DNA from: JAMXLO01 sp963812075
GTDB lineage: Bacteria > Pseudomonadota > Alphaproteobacteria > Acetobacterales > Acetobacteraceae
DNA: 64,000 nt
Reading direction: 5' to 3'
NCBI GenBank assembly: GCA_963812075.1
Contig: CAWETN010000002.1
Span: forward strand, 62,001 to 126,000
The position numbers were made by a program, and so were the translations under genes. Of this stretch, positions 26,469-34,677 are shown piece after piece (within the stretch, counting starts at the first letter, position 1; the number at the start of each line of letters is the position of its first letter). The notes under the pieces are model-generated. The model did no database searches and was not told where the DNA came from. It saw nothing but the letters and a program-made list of their open reading frames with translations.

Positions 26469-26502
26469 CTGCGACGGACGGGCACCGTACCCGCCGTCGC
26501 AG
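26469..26502 (+). terminator. Strong hairpin after the glycine-rich gene
   Basis: CTGCGACGG and CCGTCGCAG are perfect complements, and GGG/CCC extends the stem inside. It begins 18 bases after the stop codon. No T-run follows, so it may stabilise the mRNA end or assist termination rather than act as a classical terminator. Confidence 0.5.
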
Positions 26503-26529
26503 CGCCTGCGCCGCGCTCCGGAGACTGCG

Positions 26530-26751
26530 TTGTCCTCAAGGATGGCGGGTAGGATCACGCCGGTCGCGCGTTCCGTCCTGATCGTCGAGGATGATCCGGC
26601 GGTCCGCGATGGGCTGGACAAGTATCTTGCAGCCGGCGAGGCATTCACCGTCGGTCCGAGCAAACCGCCAGACCCTGCGGTTTCCTCTCGCCTCGCCACC
26701 GCGCCCAGGAGTAAACTTGCGGTTGTCGCCGGCCACCCGAGGCACCTATGA
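26530..26751 (+). pseudogene. Remnant of a response-regulator receiver domain
   Basis: The segment VLIVEDDPAVRDGLDKYLA is the beginning of a CheY-type receiver domain, with the acidic pair EDD that binds magnesium. After about 22 residues the similarity stops. The rest (AAGEAFTVGPSK onward) is unrelated and ends on the hemB start codon. The phosphorylated Asp and all later strands are missing. I read it as the stump of a deleted regulator gene upstream of hemB. Confidence 0.5.
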
Positions 26752-27722
26752 CTCCGCTGTTTCCCACGACCCGTCTCCGCCGCTTCCGCCAGTCCGAGGC
26801 GCTGCGCTCGCTGGTGCGCGAGACCGCGGTCACCGCCAACGACCTCATCCAGCCGATCTTCATCGAGGAGGGCATCGACGATCCGCTGCCGATTGCCGAG
26901 ATGCCCGGCGTCTCGCGCATTCCCGAACGCAAGATCGAGCACGTGGTCGAGGCCATGGCGCGCGACGGGGTGAAGGCGTTGATGCTGTTCGGCATCTCGC
27001 ACCACAAGGATGCGGTCGGCAGCGACGCCTGGAACCGCGACGGGCTGGTGGCGCGCATGGTGCGCCGCGCCAAGCGGGCTGCGCCGGGCCTGGTGGTGAT
27101 TCCCGACATCTGCTTCTGCGAGTACACCGACCACGGCCATTGCGGCGTGATCGAGCACGACCATGTGGCGAACGACCCGACGATCGAGAACCTGGCGCGC
27201 CAGGCCGTGGTGGCGGCCGATGCGGGCGCCGACATCATTGCGCCGTCGGCGATGATGGACGGCCAGGTGGCGGCGATCCGCCACGCGCTGGATGCGGCCG
27301 GACACCCCGACACGCCGATCATGGCCTATTCCACCAAGTTCGCCTCCGCCTTTTACGGCCCGTTCCGGGTCGCGGCGGGGTCCGAGTTGAAGGGCGACCG
27401 CAAGACCTACCAGATGGATCCCATGAACGGCCGCGAGGCGCTGCGCGAGTCCGCTCAGGATGAAGCCGAAGGCGCCGATATGCTGATGGTGAAGCCGGGC
27501 CTGGCGTATCTCGACGTGCTGGCGCGGCTGCGCGAGCGCACCCTGCTGCCGATCGCGGTCTACCAGGTGAGCGGCGAGTACGCGATGATCAAGTTCGCCG
27601 CCGCGGCTGGGGCGCTGAACGAGCACGTGGTGGTGCGTGAGACCCTGGGCGCGTTCAAGCGCGCCGGCGCCGACCTGATCCTGTCCTACTTCGCGCGCGA
27701 TGTGATCCGCGAGGGCTTCTAG
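26748..27722 (+). CDS. hemB: Delta-aminolevulinic acid dehydratase (porphobilinogen synthase)
   Basis: This complete 324-residue enzyme condenses two 5-aminolevulinate molecules to porphobilinogen in heme synthesis. The Schiff-base lysines are in YSTKFASAFYGP and MLMVKPG. The metal loop DICFCEYTDHGHCG keeps all three cysteines, so it is a zinc-type HemB rather than the Asp-rich magnesium type. QMDPMNGREALRE and IKFAAAAGALNE are further family motifs. It overlaps the stump of a response-regulator gene by four bases and seems to be transcribed alone. Confidence 0.96.
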   Translation: MTPLFPTTRLRRFRQSEALRSLVRETAVTANDLIQPIFIEEGIDDPLPIAEMPGVSRIPERKIEHVVEAMARDGVKALMLFGISHHKDAVGSDAWNRDGLVARMVRRAKRAAPGLVVIPDICFCEYTDHGHCGVIEHDHVANDPTIENLARQAVVAADAGADIIAPSAMMDGQVAAIRHALDAAGHPDTPIMAYSTKFASAFYGPFRVAAGSELKGDRKTYQMDPMNGREALRESAQDEAEGADMLMVKPGLAYLDVLARLRERTLLPIAVYQVSGEYAMIKFAAAAGALNEHVVVRETLGAFKRAGADLILSYFARDVIREGF

Positions 27723-27775
27723 CGGGGCGGAAACCAGGAATGCGGCGACGCCACGCCGATCACGGGACGATCCGC

Positions 27776-27793
27776 GTTTACAGTTTGTAAAAC
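27776..27793. promoter_or_regulatory. AT-rich palindrome upstream of the sulfotransferase gene
   Basis: GTTTACA and TTGTAAAAC form an almost perfect inverted repeat in an otherwise GC-rich gap between hemB and the sulfotransferase gene. A second inverted repeat, GCCAAC/GTTGGC, lies 50 bases further on. The first could be an operator or the AT-rich part of a promoter. No cognate regulator is visible nearby. Confidence 0.35.
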
Positions 27794-27913
27794 ATCTTTA
27801 CGTCGAGTCGGCTCTCGAGGGGCTACAACCAGCGATGGTAGCTCGCCAACCGACCGTGGTTGGCATGTCCAAGGGGGACGGCGACGGGTATCGGCTTCGG
27901 GCATGACACGGCT

Positions 27914-28789
27914 ATGCGGCCGGAGCGACGCTATGATCCGGGTCGACCGCTCGCCTTCATGCATGTCCCCAAGACATCGGGTATGTCGCTCCGGACGGCG
28001 CTGCAGGAGTGCCTCGACGCACATGAACCCGCCCCGGGCTTCGACGAGACCGCGTTCGGTGGCTTTCGGGGCTTCGATACGGTCAGCCCCGAGCTGCTGC
28101 GCCACATCTACATCGACGGCAGGTTGCCGGACCTGAGCGCGGCGTTCGTGACCGGTCACATCGCGCGCTCGACCCTGATCGCGCGGCGACCCGGCGTGCA
28201 GCTCCTGACCGTGCTGCGTGAGCCTCGCTCGCGCCTGTTGTCGCACTGGCTGTTCTGGCGGGGCCTTACGGACGAGCAGCTGCGCGGCTGGGGGAGCTGG
28301 ACCGATGTCGTGAAGACCGCCCGCAGGCCGCTATCGGCCTTCCTCTCCGACCCCGCCGCCGCTGGCAATACCGACAACATGGCGGTGCGAATGCTCGTGT
28401 GGCCCCACCCGGACATTCCGGCGGATGGCTTCATCGACGAAGGCGCGGACCACCGTATCGTTTCGGCCGCGCTGGCTGCAGTCGAGACTTTTGCCTTTGC
28501 CGACATCGTCGAGAATCCCTGCCTGAACGCCAATCTGCGGCTTTGGCTGGCGCGGCCTTGCGACTACGGGCATCTCAACGAGACACCGAGGCTGGATCCG
28601 GCGCTGCGCACGTCTCTGGGGCGGGAATTGACGCACGAGGCGTTCGAGCTCCTCGATGCCCGCTGCCGATTGGATCGCGAAGTGTGGCTTGCACTGGCGC
28701 GCCGCACCGCCCGGCCGGAGGCGACGCATGCCCTGGCCGAACGCACCATGGTACGCAATGTGGCCCGCTATTCTATGCTGGCAACGTAG
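27914..28789 (+). CDS. Sulfotransferase family protein
   Basis: A protein of about 291 residues. FMHVPKTSGMSLR near the N-terminus is the 5'-phosphosulfate loop that binds the sulfate donor PAPS. VLREPRSRLLSHW near residue 100 is the 3'-phosphate-binding segment. There is no signal peptide, so it probably acts in the cytoplasm, for example modifying a glycan or lipid precursor. The ATG used gives MRPERRYDPG; an earlier TTG would add 18 unconserved residues. The acceptor is unknown and no sulfate-activation genes are visible here. Confidence 0.8.
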   Translation: MRPERRYDPGRPLAFMHVPKTSGMSLRTALQECLDAHEPAPGFDETAFGGFRGFDTVSPELLRHIYIDGRLPDLSAAFVTGHIARSTLIARRPGVQLLTVLREPRSRLLSHWLFWRGLTDEQLRGWGSWTDVVKTARRPLSAFLSDPAAAGNTDNMAVRMLVWPHPDIPADGFIDEGADHRIVSAALAAVETFAFADIVENPCLNANLRLWLARPCDYGHLNETPRLDPALRTSLGRELTHEAFELLDARCRLDREVWLALARRTARPEATHALAERTMVRNVARYSMLAT

Positions 28790-28810
28790 TGGTCGGTGTC
28801 GAGGCGTCGC

Positions 28811-29425
28811 CTATCTCGAATAGTATTCGACCACGAGGTTGGGCTCCATCTGCACCGGATACGGCACGTCGGTCAGCTTCGGGGTTCGCGCGAAGCGGCC
28901 TTTCATCGCCCGGTGATCCACCTCCAGGTACTCCGGCACGTCGCGTTCGGTGCTCTGCGAAGCGTCAAGCACCATGGCGAGCTGCTTGGACCTCTCCTTC
29001 ACCTCGATCGTGTCGCCGTCCTTCACCCGGTATGATGCGATGTTCACCCGCCGCCCGTTCACCTGCACGTGCCCGTGCGAGATGAACTGCCGGGCCGCGA
29101 ACGGCGTGATGGCGAACTTCATACGGTACACCACGGCGTCGAGCCGGCGCTCCAGCAGCTCGATCAGCAGCTGCGAGCTGTCGCCACGCACCCGCACCGC
29201 CTCCTGGTAATAGCGGCGGAACTGCTTCTCGCTGATGTTGCCGTAGTAGCTGCGCAGCTTCTGCTTGGCCGCCAGCTGGGTGCCGTAGTCGGTGGCCTTC
29301 TTGCGCCGCTGGCCGTGCTGGCCGGGCCCGTAGTCGCGCTTGTTGACCGGCGACTTCGGCCGCCCCCACAGGTTCACCCCGAGGCGGCGGTTGATCTTGT
29401 ACTTGCTCTCGGCGCGCTTGGTCAT
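28811..29425 (-). CDS. rpsD: 30S ribosomal protein S4
   Basis: A full-length 204-residue S4. The N-terminus MTKRAESKYKINRRLGVN, RDYGPGQHGQRRKK, then the S4 RNA-binding domain starting LLERRLDAVVYRMKFA and HGHVQVNGRRVNIASYRV, ending NLVVEYYSR. It binds 16S rRNA early in small-subunit assembly. As in many Alphaproteobacteria it stands alone rather than in the alpha operon. It converges on the sulfotransferase gene. Confidence 0.97.
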   Translation of the reverse strand: MTKRAESKYKINRRLGVNLWGRPKSPVNKRDYGPGQHGQRRKKATDYGTQLAAKQKLRSYYGNISEKQFRRYYQEAVRVRGDSSQLLIELLERRLDAVVYRMKFAITPFAARQFISHGHVQVNGRRVNIASYRVKDGDTIEVKERSKQLAMVLDASQSTERDVPEYLEVDHRAMKGRFARTPKLTDVPYPVQMEPNLVVEYYSR

Positions 29426-29590
29426 GGTGCGCGTTGCCCTTTCGTCTGGCTCTTGTTGCACCGGTAGGCCACGCAGAGCGCGGCGGGCGCAGGCCCCGAA
29501 AGCCTGTCCACGTTCCCGGCAGTGAGGGCGGGGTTCTAGGGGGACCATCGCCGCCTTGTCAAACCGCCCGCCGCCGCCTAGCACGCCCGG

Positions 29591-29791
29591 ATGGTCAACC
29601 GCGGCGAGATTCTGTGGCTGGGCATCGCCTCCGGTGTCATGGGATGCCTGGTCGGCGGCATGATGCTGGGCATCGGCATGGACCTGATCGTCAACGGCCA
29701 GCCGCTGGGCTGGCTCTTGCTGCTGCCGGGCGCCCCGGTCTCCGCCGTTCCCGGCTGGCTGCTGGCGCGACGGCTGGCACAACAGATCTAG
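29591..29791 (+). CDS. Small membrane protein, 66 aa
   Basis: The sequence MVNRGEILWLGIASG is followed by two hydrophobic helices, GVMGCLVGGMMLGIGMDLI and PLGWLLLLPGAPVSAVPGWLL, and a basic tail ARRLAQQI. It is a predicted two-pass inner-membrane protein with no recognised family. It ends 18 bases before the ROK kinase start on the same strand, so the two may be cotranscribed. Confidence 0.6.
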   Translation: MVNRGEILWLGIASGVMGCLVGGMMLGIGMDLIVNGQPLGWLLLLPGAPVSAVPGWLLARRLAQQI

Positions 29792-29809
29792 CGCGCAAGG
29801 AGCAGGCGC

Positions 29810-30562
29810 ATGGACCAGGAGAACACGTCCCACCGTCCCGCCGGGCCGCTGACGCTGGCGCTCGACATCGGCGGCACCGGCCTGAAGGCGGGCGTGCTGT
29901 CGACGACCGGTGAGATGACCGCCGGCCCCGCGCATGTCGCCACGCCGCACCCGTCCGCGCCGGACGCGGTGGTCGCTGCACTGGTGGAACTGGTCCGCCC
30001 GCTCGGCTGGTGCCAGCGCATCTCGATCGGCTTTCCCGGCGTGGTGCGCAGCGGCCGTGTGATCACCGCGCCCAATCTCGGCACCGAGGCCTGGCACGGC
30101 GTCAAGCTCCCCGCCCTGCTGTCCGACCGCCTGGGGGCACCGGCGCGCATGGCGAACGACGCGACGGTGCAGGGGCTGGGGGTGATCTCCGGCCACGGCC
30201 TCGAATGCGTCATCACGCTGGGCACCGGTATGGGCTTCGCGCTGTTCGAGGAGGGCCGGCCGGGGCCGCATCTGGAGCTCAGCCAGCACCCGGTACGCGG
30301 ACGCAAGACCTACGACGAGTATCTCGGGAATGCGGCGGTGCAGGCCGTCGGGCACAAGCGGTGGAACCGGCGGGTGCTCAAGGCGATCGGCTTCATCGCC
30401 ACGCTGACCAACTTCGACACGCTGTACATCGGCGGCGGCAACGCACGGCATATCGTCGGCGAATTGCCGAAGAACGTGCGGATCGTGCCGAACGAGGCGG
30501 GCATCACCGGCGGCATCCGGCTGTGGGATGCGAAGCTGGATGCGATGTTCACAACGGACTGA
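29810..30562 (+). CDS. ROK family protein, polyphosphate glucokinase-like
   Basis: A 250-residue sugar kinase. The phosphate loop is LALDIGGTGLKAGVL, the sugar-binding segment is IGFPGVVRSGRV, the catalytic Asp lies in ARMANDATVQGLG, and LGTGMGFALFEEG closes the nucleotide site. The compact length and segment order match PpgK, which phosphorylates glucose with polyphosphate or ATP. AAGGAGCAG precedes the ATG. Its 3' end overlaps the convergent YaiI gene by 14 bases. Confidence 0.82.
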   Translation: MDQENTSHRPAGPLTLALDIGGTGLKAGVLSTTGEMTAGPAHVATPHPSAPDAVVAALVELVRPLGWCQRISIGFPGVVRSGRVITAPNLGTEAWHGVKLPALLSDRLGAPARMANDATVQGLGVISGHGLECVITLGTGMGFALFEEGRPGPHLELSQHPVRGRKTYDEYLGNAAVQAVGHKRWNRRVLKAIGFIATLTNFDTLYIGGGNARHIVGELPKNVRIVPNEAGITGGIRLWDAKLDAMFTTD

Positions 30563-31013
30563 CGCGAAGGGCCGCCTGCACGGCCGCATCGAGAGCACTC
30601 AGGAAGCGCGACCGATCCGCCGGCGTCAGGGCCGCCGGGCCGCCGGTGGTCAATCCGACCTCCCGCATGTGCTGTGCCACCGCGCGCCCGGCCAGTGCGT
30701 TGCCGATGTTGTCCGCCGTCCAGTGCCGGCCATTGGGCGACACGGCGCGGGCCGCCTTCGCCAGGCAGCGGGCGGCCAGCGGGATGTCGGCGGTAATGCA
30801 GACGTCGACGGCGGTGATGCGTTCGGCGATCCAGTCGTCGGCAGCGTCGGGCGTCGCGTCGACGATGACCATGCGGACATTGGGCAGGCCGGGCGGGCGG
30901 ATCGGGCGCGAACCGTTGGAGACGACCAGGACCGGCAGGTTGAGCCGGGTGGCGACGCGATAGGTCTCCTCGCGCACCGGGCAGGCATCGGCGTCGATGT
31001 AGATGGCGGTCAT
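30549..31013 (-). CDS. YaiI/YqxD family (UPF0178) protein
   Basis: This 154-residue protein starts MTAIYIDADACPVREE, the highly conserved opening of UPF0178 proteins, whose Asp pair suggests a PIN-like metal-binding site. DWIAERITAVDVCITADIPLAARCL and GRHWTADNIGNALAGRAV are the other family blocks. The biochemical role is unknown; a nuclease activity is suspected from the fold. It is convergent with, and slightly overlaps, the ROK kinase gene. Confidence 0.88.
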   Translation of the reverse strand: MTAIYIDADACPVREETYRVATRLNLPVLVVSNGSRPIRPPGLPNVRMVIVDATPDAADDWIAERITAVDVCITADIPLAARCLAKAARAVSPNGRHWTADNIGNALAGRAVAQHMREVGLTTGGPAALTPADRSRFLSALDAAVQAALRVSPL

Positions 31014-31189
31014 TTGAGTGCCTGGCCCTGTGGAGCGTGAAACGGCACATCATCCTGTCCGGCGAGCGCCGGCAAGCTGCTGCAAGCGGCGCCTGGCGGG
31101 ATGGAGGGTGTCGGAACGTGAGGCGGCGCGTGCGGGGCTCCATATCCGGTGAACCCAGTCAGCCAACTTTCAACCGTAGCCTGGCGTTG

Positions 31190-31345
31190 CCCGGTTTCGT
31201 GGACACCGGATGGTTTGCGTTCAAGGAGTTTACGATGTCCAGGACAAGGTTGCCCTACGCACCTGAGTTCCGCCGCCGGTTGGTGGAACAGGTGCAGGTC
31301 GGCCTGAGGCGTGAGAACCTGGTTCGCTCGGGAGACCTCAGTTGA
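31190..31345 (+). mobile_element. 5' remnant of an IS3-family insertion sequence
   Basis: MSRTRLPYAPEFRRRLVEQV is the N-terminus of IS3-family OrfA transposases. Its start ATG follows AAGGAG. The frame loses similarity after about 27 codons and stops. Neither OrfB nor a right end is present. The preceding bases, including GGTTTCGTGGACACCGG, probably belong to the left end of the element. Confidence 0.6.
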
Positions 31346-31394
31346 ACGGACTTCTACTGTTCTCCTCGCATGAATCGCGTGCGACCCATCCGCT

Positions 31395-32705
31395 TCATAC
31401 AGTTCCGTTTATAGAGCGCCCAATCGCCTCCCCCAACAGCTCCACGCCCAGATCCACTTCCGCCTCGCTCACCGTCAGCGGCGGCGCGATGCGCATCACC
31501 CCCTGTGACGCTCCCGCCCGCACGATGTTCGCCGACAGCCCCAGATCCAGCGCCAGGTCCGTCACAGCGTCCGAGATCGCCGCCGCGTCGCGCCCGCCGC
31601 TGGCACGGAACTCCAGCCCCAGCAGCAACCCCCGCCCGCGCACGTCGCCGATGCAGTCGAACCGCTGCTGCAGGCCGCGCAGCCCCGCCGCCAGCCGCGC
31701 GCCCATCACCCTCGCCCGCTCCGCCAGGCCGTCGCGCTGCACGATCTCCAGCACCTTCAGCCCCACGGCGGCAGGCAGCGGGTCGTTCACATGCGTGGTG
31801 TAGAACAGGAATTCGCGTCGTTGCGCCTCATCTGCAACCGCGTCCGAGGTCAGCACTGCCGACAGCGGCAGTCCCGCGCCCAGCGTCTTCGAGAGAGTCA
31901 GGATGTCCGGTACGACGCCATCGCGCTCGAAGGCGAACATCAGCCCGGTGCGCCCCACGCCGGTCTGCGCTTCGTCCAGAATCAGCTTCATGCCCCGCGC
32001 CCGGCAATGCGCCGCCAATGCCTCAAGGTAGCCGATCGGCAGGTCGATGATGCCACCGCTGCTCAGCACCGGCTCGGCGATGAACGCCGCCAGGCTGCCG
32101 GTGCTCTGCCGGTCCAGTAGATCGAACGAGTTGTCCAGCTCTTCGCGCCAGCCCACGCCGGCGAAGCGCGGCCGATAGGCGTTCGGCGCCGGGATGGCGA
32201 AGTTGCCTGGCATCATCGGCCCGACGCCGCGCCGCCCCGCCTTGTAGGTTGCCGCCGCCGCACCGCTCGTCATGCCGTGCCAGGACTGTGCGAAGCCCAC
32301 CACCTCCCACTTGCCGGTCACCAGCTTGGCCAGCCGGATCGCCGCCTCGTTCGCCTCGCCGCCGGTGGACAGCAACATCACCCGCGGCAGGTCCGGGACC
32401 AGGCCGGCCAGCGCTTCCGCCAGCCCCACCACCGGCTCGCACAGCATCGAGGAGAACAGGTGGTCCAACTGCCCCACCGCGTCGCGCACGGTGGCAACGA
32501 TCTCAGGATGCGAGTGCCCCAGGATCGCGCTCATCTGGCCGGAGGTGAAATCCAGCACCCGTCGGCCCGACGCGTCGTACAGGAACGAGCCTTCGGCACG
32601 GACCGGCACAAAGGGGACGAAGTCGCCGCCGTAGCCCAGCATGTGACGCCGTGCGCGCTGCCAGAACCGCTGGTCCACGGAATGCGAGACATCGTCCATC
32701 GGCAT
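31395..32705 (-). CDS. dgdA: 2,2-dialkylglycine decarboxylase
   Basis: A complete 436-residue class III aminotransferase-fold PLP enzyme. It matches the well-studied dialkylglycine decarboxylase closely in STGGEANEAAIRLAKLVTG, FAQSWHGMTSGAA, LILDEAQTGVGRTG (the Asp contacting the PLP nitrogen), LSKTLGAGLPL (Schiff-base Lys), FYTTHVNDPLPAAVGL and MRIAPPLTVSE. It decarboxylates dialkyl amino acids such as 2-aminoisobutyrate and transfers the amino group to pyruvate. GGGGA precedes the start. The usual divergent regulator gene dgdR is absent; transporter and IS debris lie on its flanks. Confidence 0.93.
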   Translation of the reverse strand: MPMDDVSHSVDQRFWQRARRHMLGYGGDFVPFVPVRAEGSFLYDASGRRVLDFTSGQMSAILGHSHPEIVATVRDAVGQLDHLFSSMLCEPVVGLAEALAGLVPDLPRVMLLSTGGEANEAAIRLAKLVTGKWEVVGFAQSWHGMTSGAAAATYKAGRRGVGPMMPGNFAIPAPNAYRPRFAGVGWREELDNSFDLLDRQSTGSLAAFIAEPVLSSGGIIDLPIGYLEALAAHCRARGMKLILDEAQTGVGRTGLMFAFERDGVVPDILTLSKTLGAGLPLSAVLTSDAVADEAQRREFLFYTTHVNDPLPAAVGLKVLEIVQRDGLAERARVMGARLAAGLRGLQQRFDCIGDVRGRGLLLGLEFRASGGRDAAAISDAVTDLALDLGLSANIVRAGASQGVMRIAPPLTVSEAEVDLGVELLGEAIGRSINGTV

Positions 32706-32784
32706 CACTCCCCAGAACTATGGTGTCATCTGATACGCGCATCGCCGCGCCCCGACGAGGGCGTGTTCGATGCGCTTCCCCCGT

Positions 32785-33085
32785 GGGCGATGCCCCCCTC
32801 GGCTGGGTGGTGTTCGCCGCCGGCGTGGTCGGCGCAGGCTTCGGGCTATCCTGGGCCTTCAGCAGCCAGCGCATCCTGGGCGATCTCGAAGGCGACGAAA
32901 GAACGATCGGCGGCGCCGGCATCGCCACGGTGCGACTGACGCGGCGTCGGGTTCGGCCATGGCCGCCGCGGTCGCCAACCTGTGCGGGTTCGCCGGCGGC
33001 TTCTCGGTGCCGGCAGCTCAGGCGGCCGACGTCTGGGTGATCGCCGCGGCACTGCCGCTCGGCTGCGTCACGGCAGGGCGGCTGG
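32785..33085 (+). pseudogene. C-terminal remnant of an MFS transporter
   Basis: Two hydrophobic segments in different frames read as part of a major-facilitator protein: LGWVVFAAGVVGAGFGLSWA with SSQRILGDLEGDERTIGG, then after a frame change near 32940 ASGSAMAAAVANLCGFAGGF. The preceding half of a transporter is absent. The piece is divergent from dgdA and may be the remains of a substrate importer that once accompanied it. Confidence 0.5.
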
Positions 33086-33112
33086 GCGCGCCGTGCCCTC
33101 TCACCGTGGCGA

Positions 33113-33499
33113 CTATGACTGCGCCACAGCAGCGGCGTCGCTGGCGTGCGATGCCGGCTTCTGGTGGCTGTGGTGCTCGCCGAGATGTCTGTAGGCGAAC
33201 GCGCCGGCCTTCATCCGCGCCAGTGCGTCGTAGTCGGTGCCATGCTGCATCGCCGTCACGCTCGCGACCTGCGCGGACGGCGTTGCCGTGCTTGTCGGCA
33301 GGCTCTGCCCGGCAACTTGTGCCGCGAGCGCCGCCTCGAACGGCGAGGTCTTGGCCTCGTTGGCCGGACGGCTCTCCAACTTGCCGCCGGCCGAAGCGGC
33401 GTTCTTTGTGGAATTGAGCTGGTCCGACAGCCAGGACGCACCCTTGGCGACCGAAACCACCGCGCCGATGACGCCGCCTATGGCAAGGAGCGGAAACAT
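33113..33499 (-). CDS. Hypothetical protein with N-terminal membrane segment, 128 aa
   Basis: The N-terminus MFPLLAIGGVIGAVVSVAKGASWL is a hydrophobic helix that could anchor the protein. The rest is polar and Ala/Ser-rich, ending HASDAAAVAQS. No family was recognised. The ATG has GGGAGGCGC six bases upstream, which supports translation, but that ribosome site lies in a perfect 10-base-pair hairpin. It is downstream of the NIPSNAP gene on the same strand and may be cotranscribed with it. Confidence 0.55.
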   Translation of the reverse strand: MFPLLAIGGVIGAVVSVAKGASWLSDQLNSTKNAASAGGKLESRPANEAKTSPFEAALAAQVAGQSLPTSTATPSAQVASVTAMQHGTDYDALARMKAGAFAYRHLGEHHSHQKPASHASDAAAVAQS

Positions 33500-33502
33500 G
33501 AA

Positions 33503-33534
33503 GCGCCTCCCGTGACCTGTGTCGCGGGAGGCGC
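33503..33534 (-). promoter_or_regulatory. Perfect hairpin enclosing the Shine-Dalgarno of the downstream small gene
   Basis: The two 10-base arms GCGCCTCCCG and CGGGAGGCGC are exact complements around a 12-base loop. In the minus-strand transcript the second arm contains GGGAGG, the ribosome site of the 128-residue hypothetical gene. Pairing would hide it. The same hairpin could also mark the 3' end of the NIPSNAP transcript, although no T-run follows. Confidence 0.55.
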
Positions 33535-33554
33535 TGCATGCCGCGTGCCAGGCG

Positions 33555-34172
33555 CTACTTCAGCGGCGAGAACGACGCCGGCACGACCAGCATGTTCTCC
33601 TGCTTCAGCAGCGCGCCGGGCGGCCCGCCCGGTGGCCAGACGCCCTTGGCCACCGCTTCGGCGCGGATGCGGCTGCGTTCGCCGGCGTCCTTGTAGGCCC
33701 AGATGTGGCACCACTTGTTCAGTCCGCCGAGTTCCGAGTACCAAGCGCCGACCAGCGGCGACAGCGCGATGCGGCCAGGCACTTTCTCGGCCCAGCGCTC
33801 CATCACCGCCGGCAGCGTGCCGGGCGCATAGGTGTACATGCGGATTTCGTAGATGCCGCCCAGCGTGCGCGGCTCGAGCGGCGGCGAGAACGGTGCCGGC
33901 AGGAAGATCTCGCTCTTCTGCTCGAGCGTGAGTTCGCGCGTATTCGGCGGCCAACCCTCGGCCTTCGACGCCTCGGCGCGTACCTTCGCACGCTGGTCCA
34001 GGCTGTCGTATGGCCACACATGGATCACCTGGTTCAGCGGCCCGACCTCGGTGTGCCAGAACGCGGCGAGCTTCGAAAACTTCTCCCGGATCGCCAGCGC
34101 GCTGCCGAAGCGTTCCTCGAACGTCGGGATGTTGCCCGGCTTCAACGTGTAGGTGCGCATTTCGATGATCAT
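33555..34172 (-). CDS. NIPSNAP family protein, two tandem domains
   Basis: A 205-residue protein built from two repeats of the NIPSNAP fold (dimeric alpha/beta barrel). The first begins MIIEMRTYTLKPGNIPTFEE with EVGPLNQVIHVWPY; the second begins YEIRMYTYAPGTLPAVMERW with LGGLNKWCHIWAY. The function of bacterial NIPSNAP proteins is largely unknown; several sit in catabolic clusters. GAGGGGAGAGG precedes the ATG. It is divergent from the SnoaL-like gene, 80 bases away. Confidence 0.9.
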   Translation of the reverse strand: MIIEMRTYTLKPGNIPTFEERFGSALAIREKFSKLAAFWHTEVGPLNQVIHVWPYDSLDQRAKVRAEASKAEGWPPNTRELTLEQKSEIFLPAPFSPPLEPRTLGGIYEIRMYTYAPGTLPAVMERWAEKVPGRIALSPLVGAWYSELGGLNKWCHIWAYKDAGERSRIRAEAVAKGVWPPGGPPGALLKQENMLVVPASFSPLK

Positions 34173-34252
34173 CGGTCGCCTCTCCCCTCTTGGATGGCCG
34201 ACGTTAGGGCCCGTGCCCTCGACTCGGCAAGCGTGCCGCGATAGCGAGGCGC

Positions 34253-34663
34253 ATGGACGATCGGCAGGAAATCCACGATCTGTTCGTGCGCTACACGACG
34301 GCGCTCGACGCTGGCGACGTGGAGACGATCGTCGGCTGCTTCACCGCGGATGGCGCGCTGGAGAGCCCCGCGGTCGGGGTCTACGCCGGGCGTCCGGGTA
34401 TCCGCGAATTCGCCGAACGCTTCGCGCGCTTCCACGAACGCGGCGCGCAGTTGCGCCACTTCATCTCCAACCTGGCGGTGCAGGTTACAGGCGATGAGGC
34501 GCGGGCGACGTGCTATCTGCTCAACGTCATCACCCGAGCGGGAAAGACGGAGCTGATGCCGCCGGGACGCTACGACTGCAAGCTGGCGAAGGTCGGCGGC
34601 CAGTGGCTGTTCAAGCATCGCCTCGTCGTCCTGGACGGCGACGCGAAGCTGGATGGGATCTGA
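34253..34663 (+). CDS. SnoaL-like / NTF2-fold family protein
   Basis: A 136-residue protein with the NTF2-like start MDDRQEIHDLFVRYTTALDAGD, then IVGCFTADGALESPAVGVYAGR and HFISNLAVQVTGDEARATCY. The cone-shaped fold often binds hydrophobic small molecules and catalyses isomerisation or dehydration in aromatic or steroid degradation. No specific catalytic set is identifiable. It converges on the LigB-type dioxygenase gene with a 14-base gap and is probably part of the same local catabolic group. Confidence 0.85.
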   Translation: MDDRQEIHDLFVRYTTALDAGDVETIVGCFTADGALESPAVGVYAGRPGIREFAERFARFHERGAQLRHFISNLAVQVTGDEARATCYLLNVITRAGKTELMPPGRYDCKLAKVGGQWLFKHRLVVLDGDAKLDGI

Positions 34664-34677
34664 CCAAGGCGTATCGG

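Noticed and set aside
25473..27626. Very long minus-strand frame across the glycine-rich gene and hemB
   Set aside because: It runs antisense through hemB, and its repeats are the mirror of the Gly-codon repeat; no recognisable domain.
28811..30598. Long N-terminal extension of rpsD through the upstream genes
   Set aside because: The extension is antisense to the ROK kinase gene; the ATG giving MTKRAESKYK is the normal S4 start.
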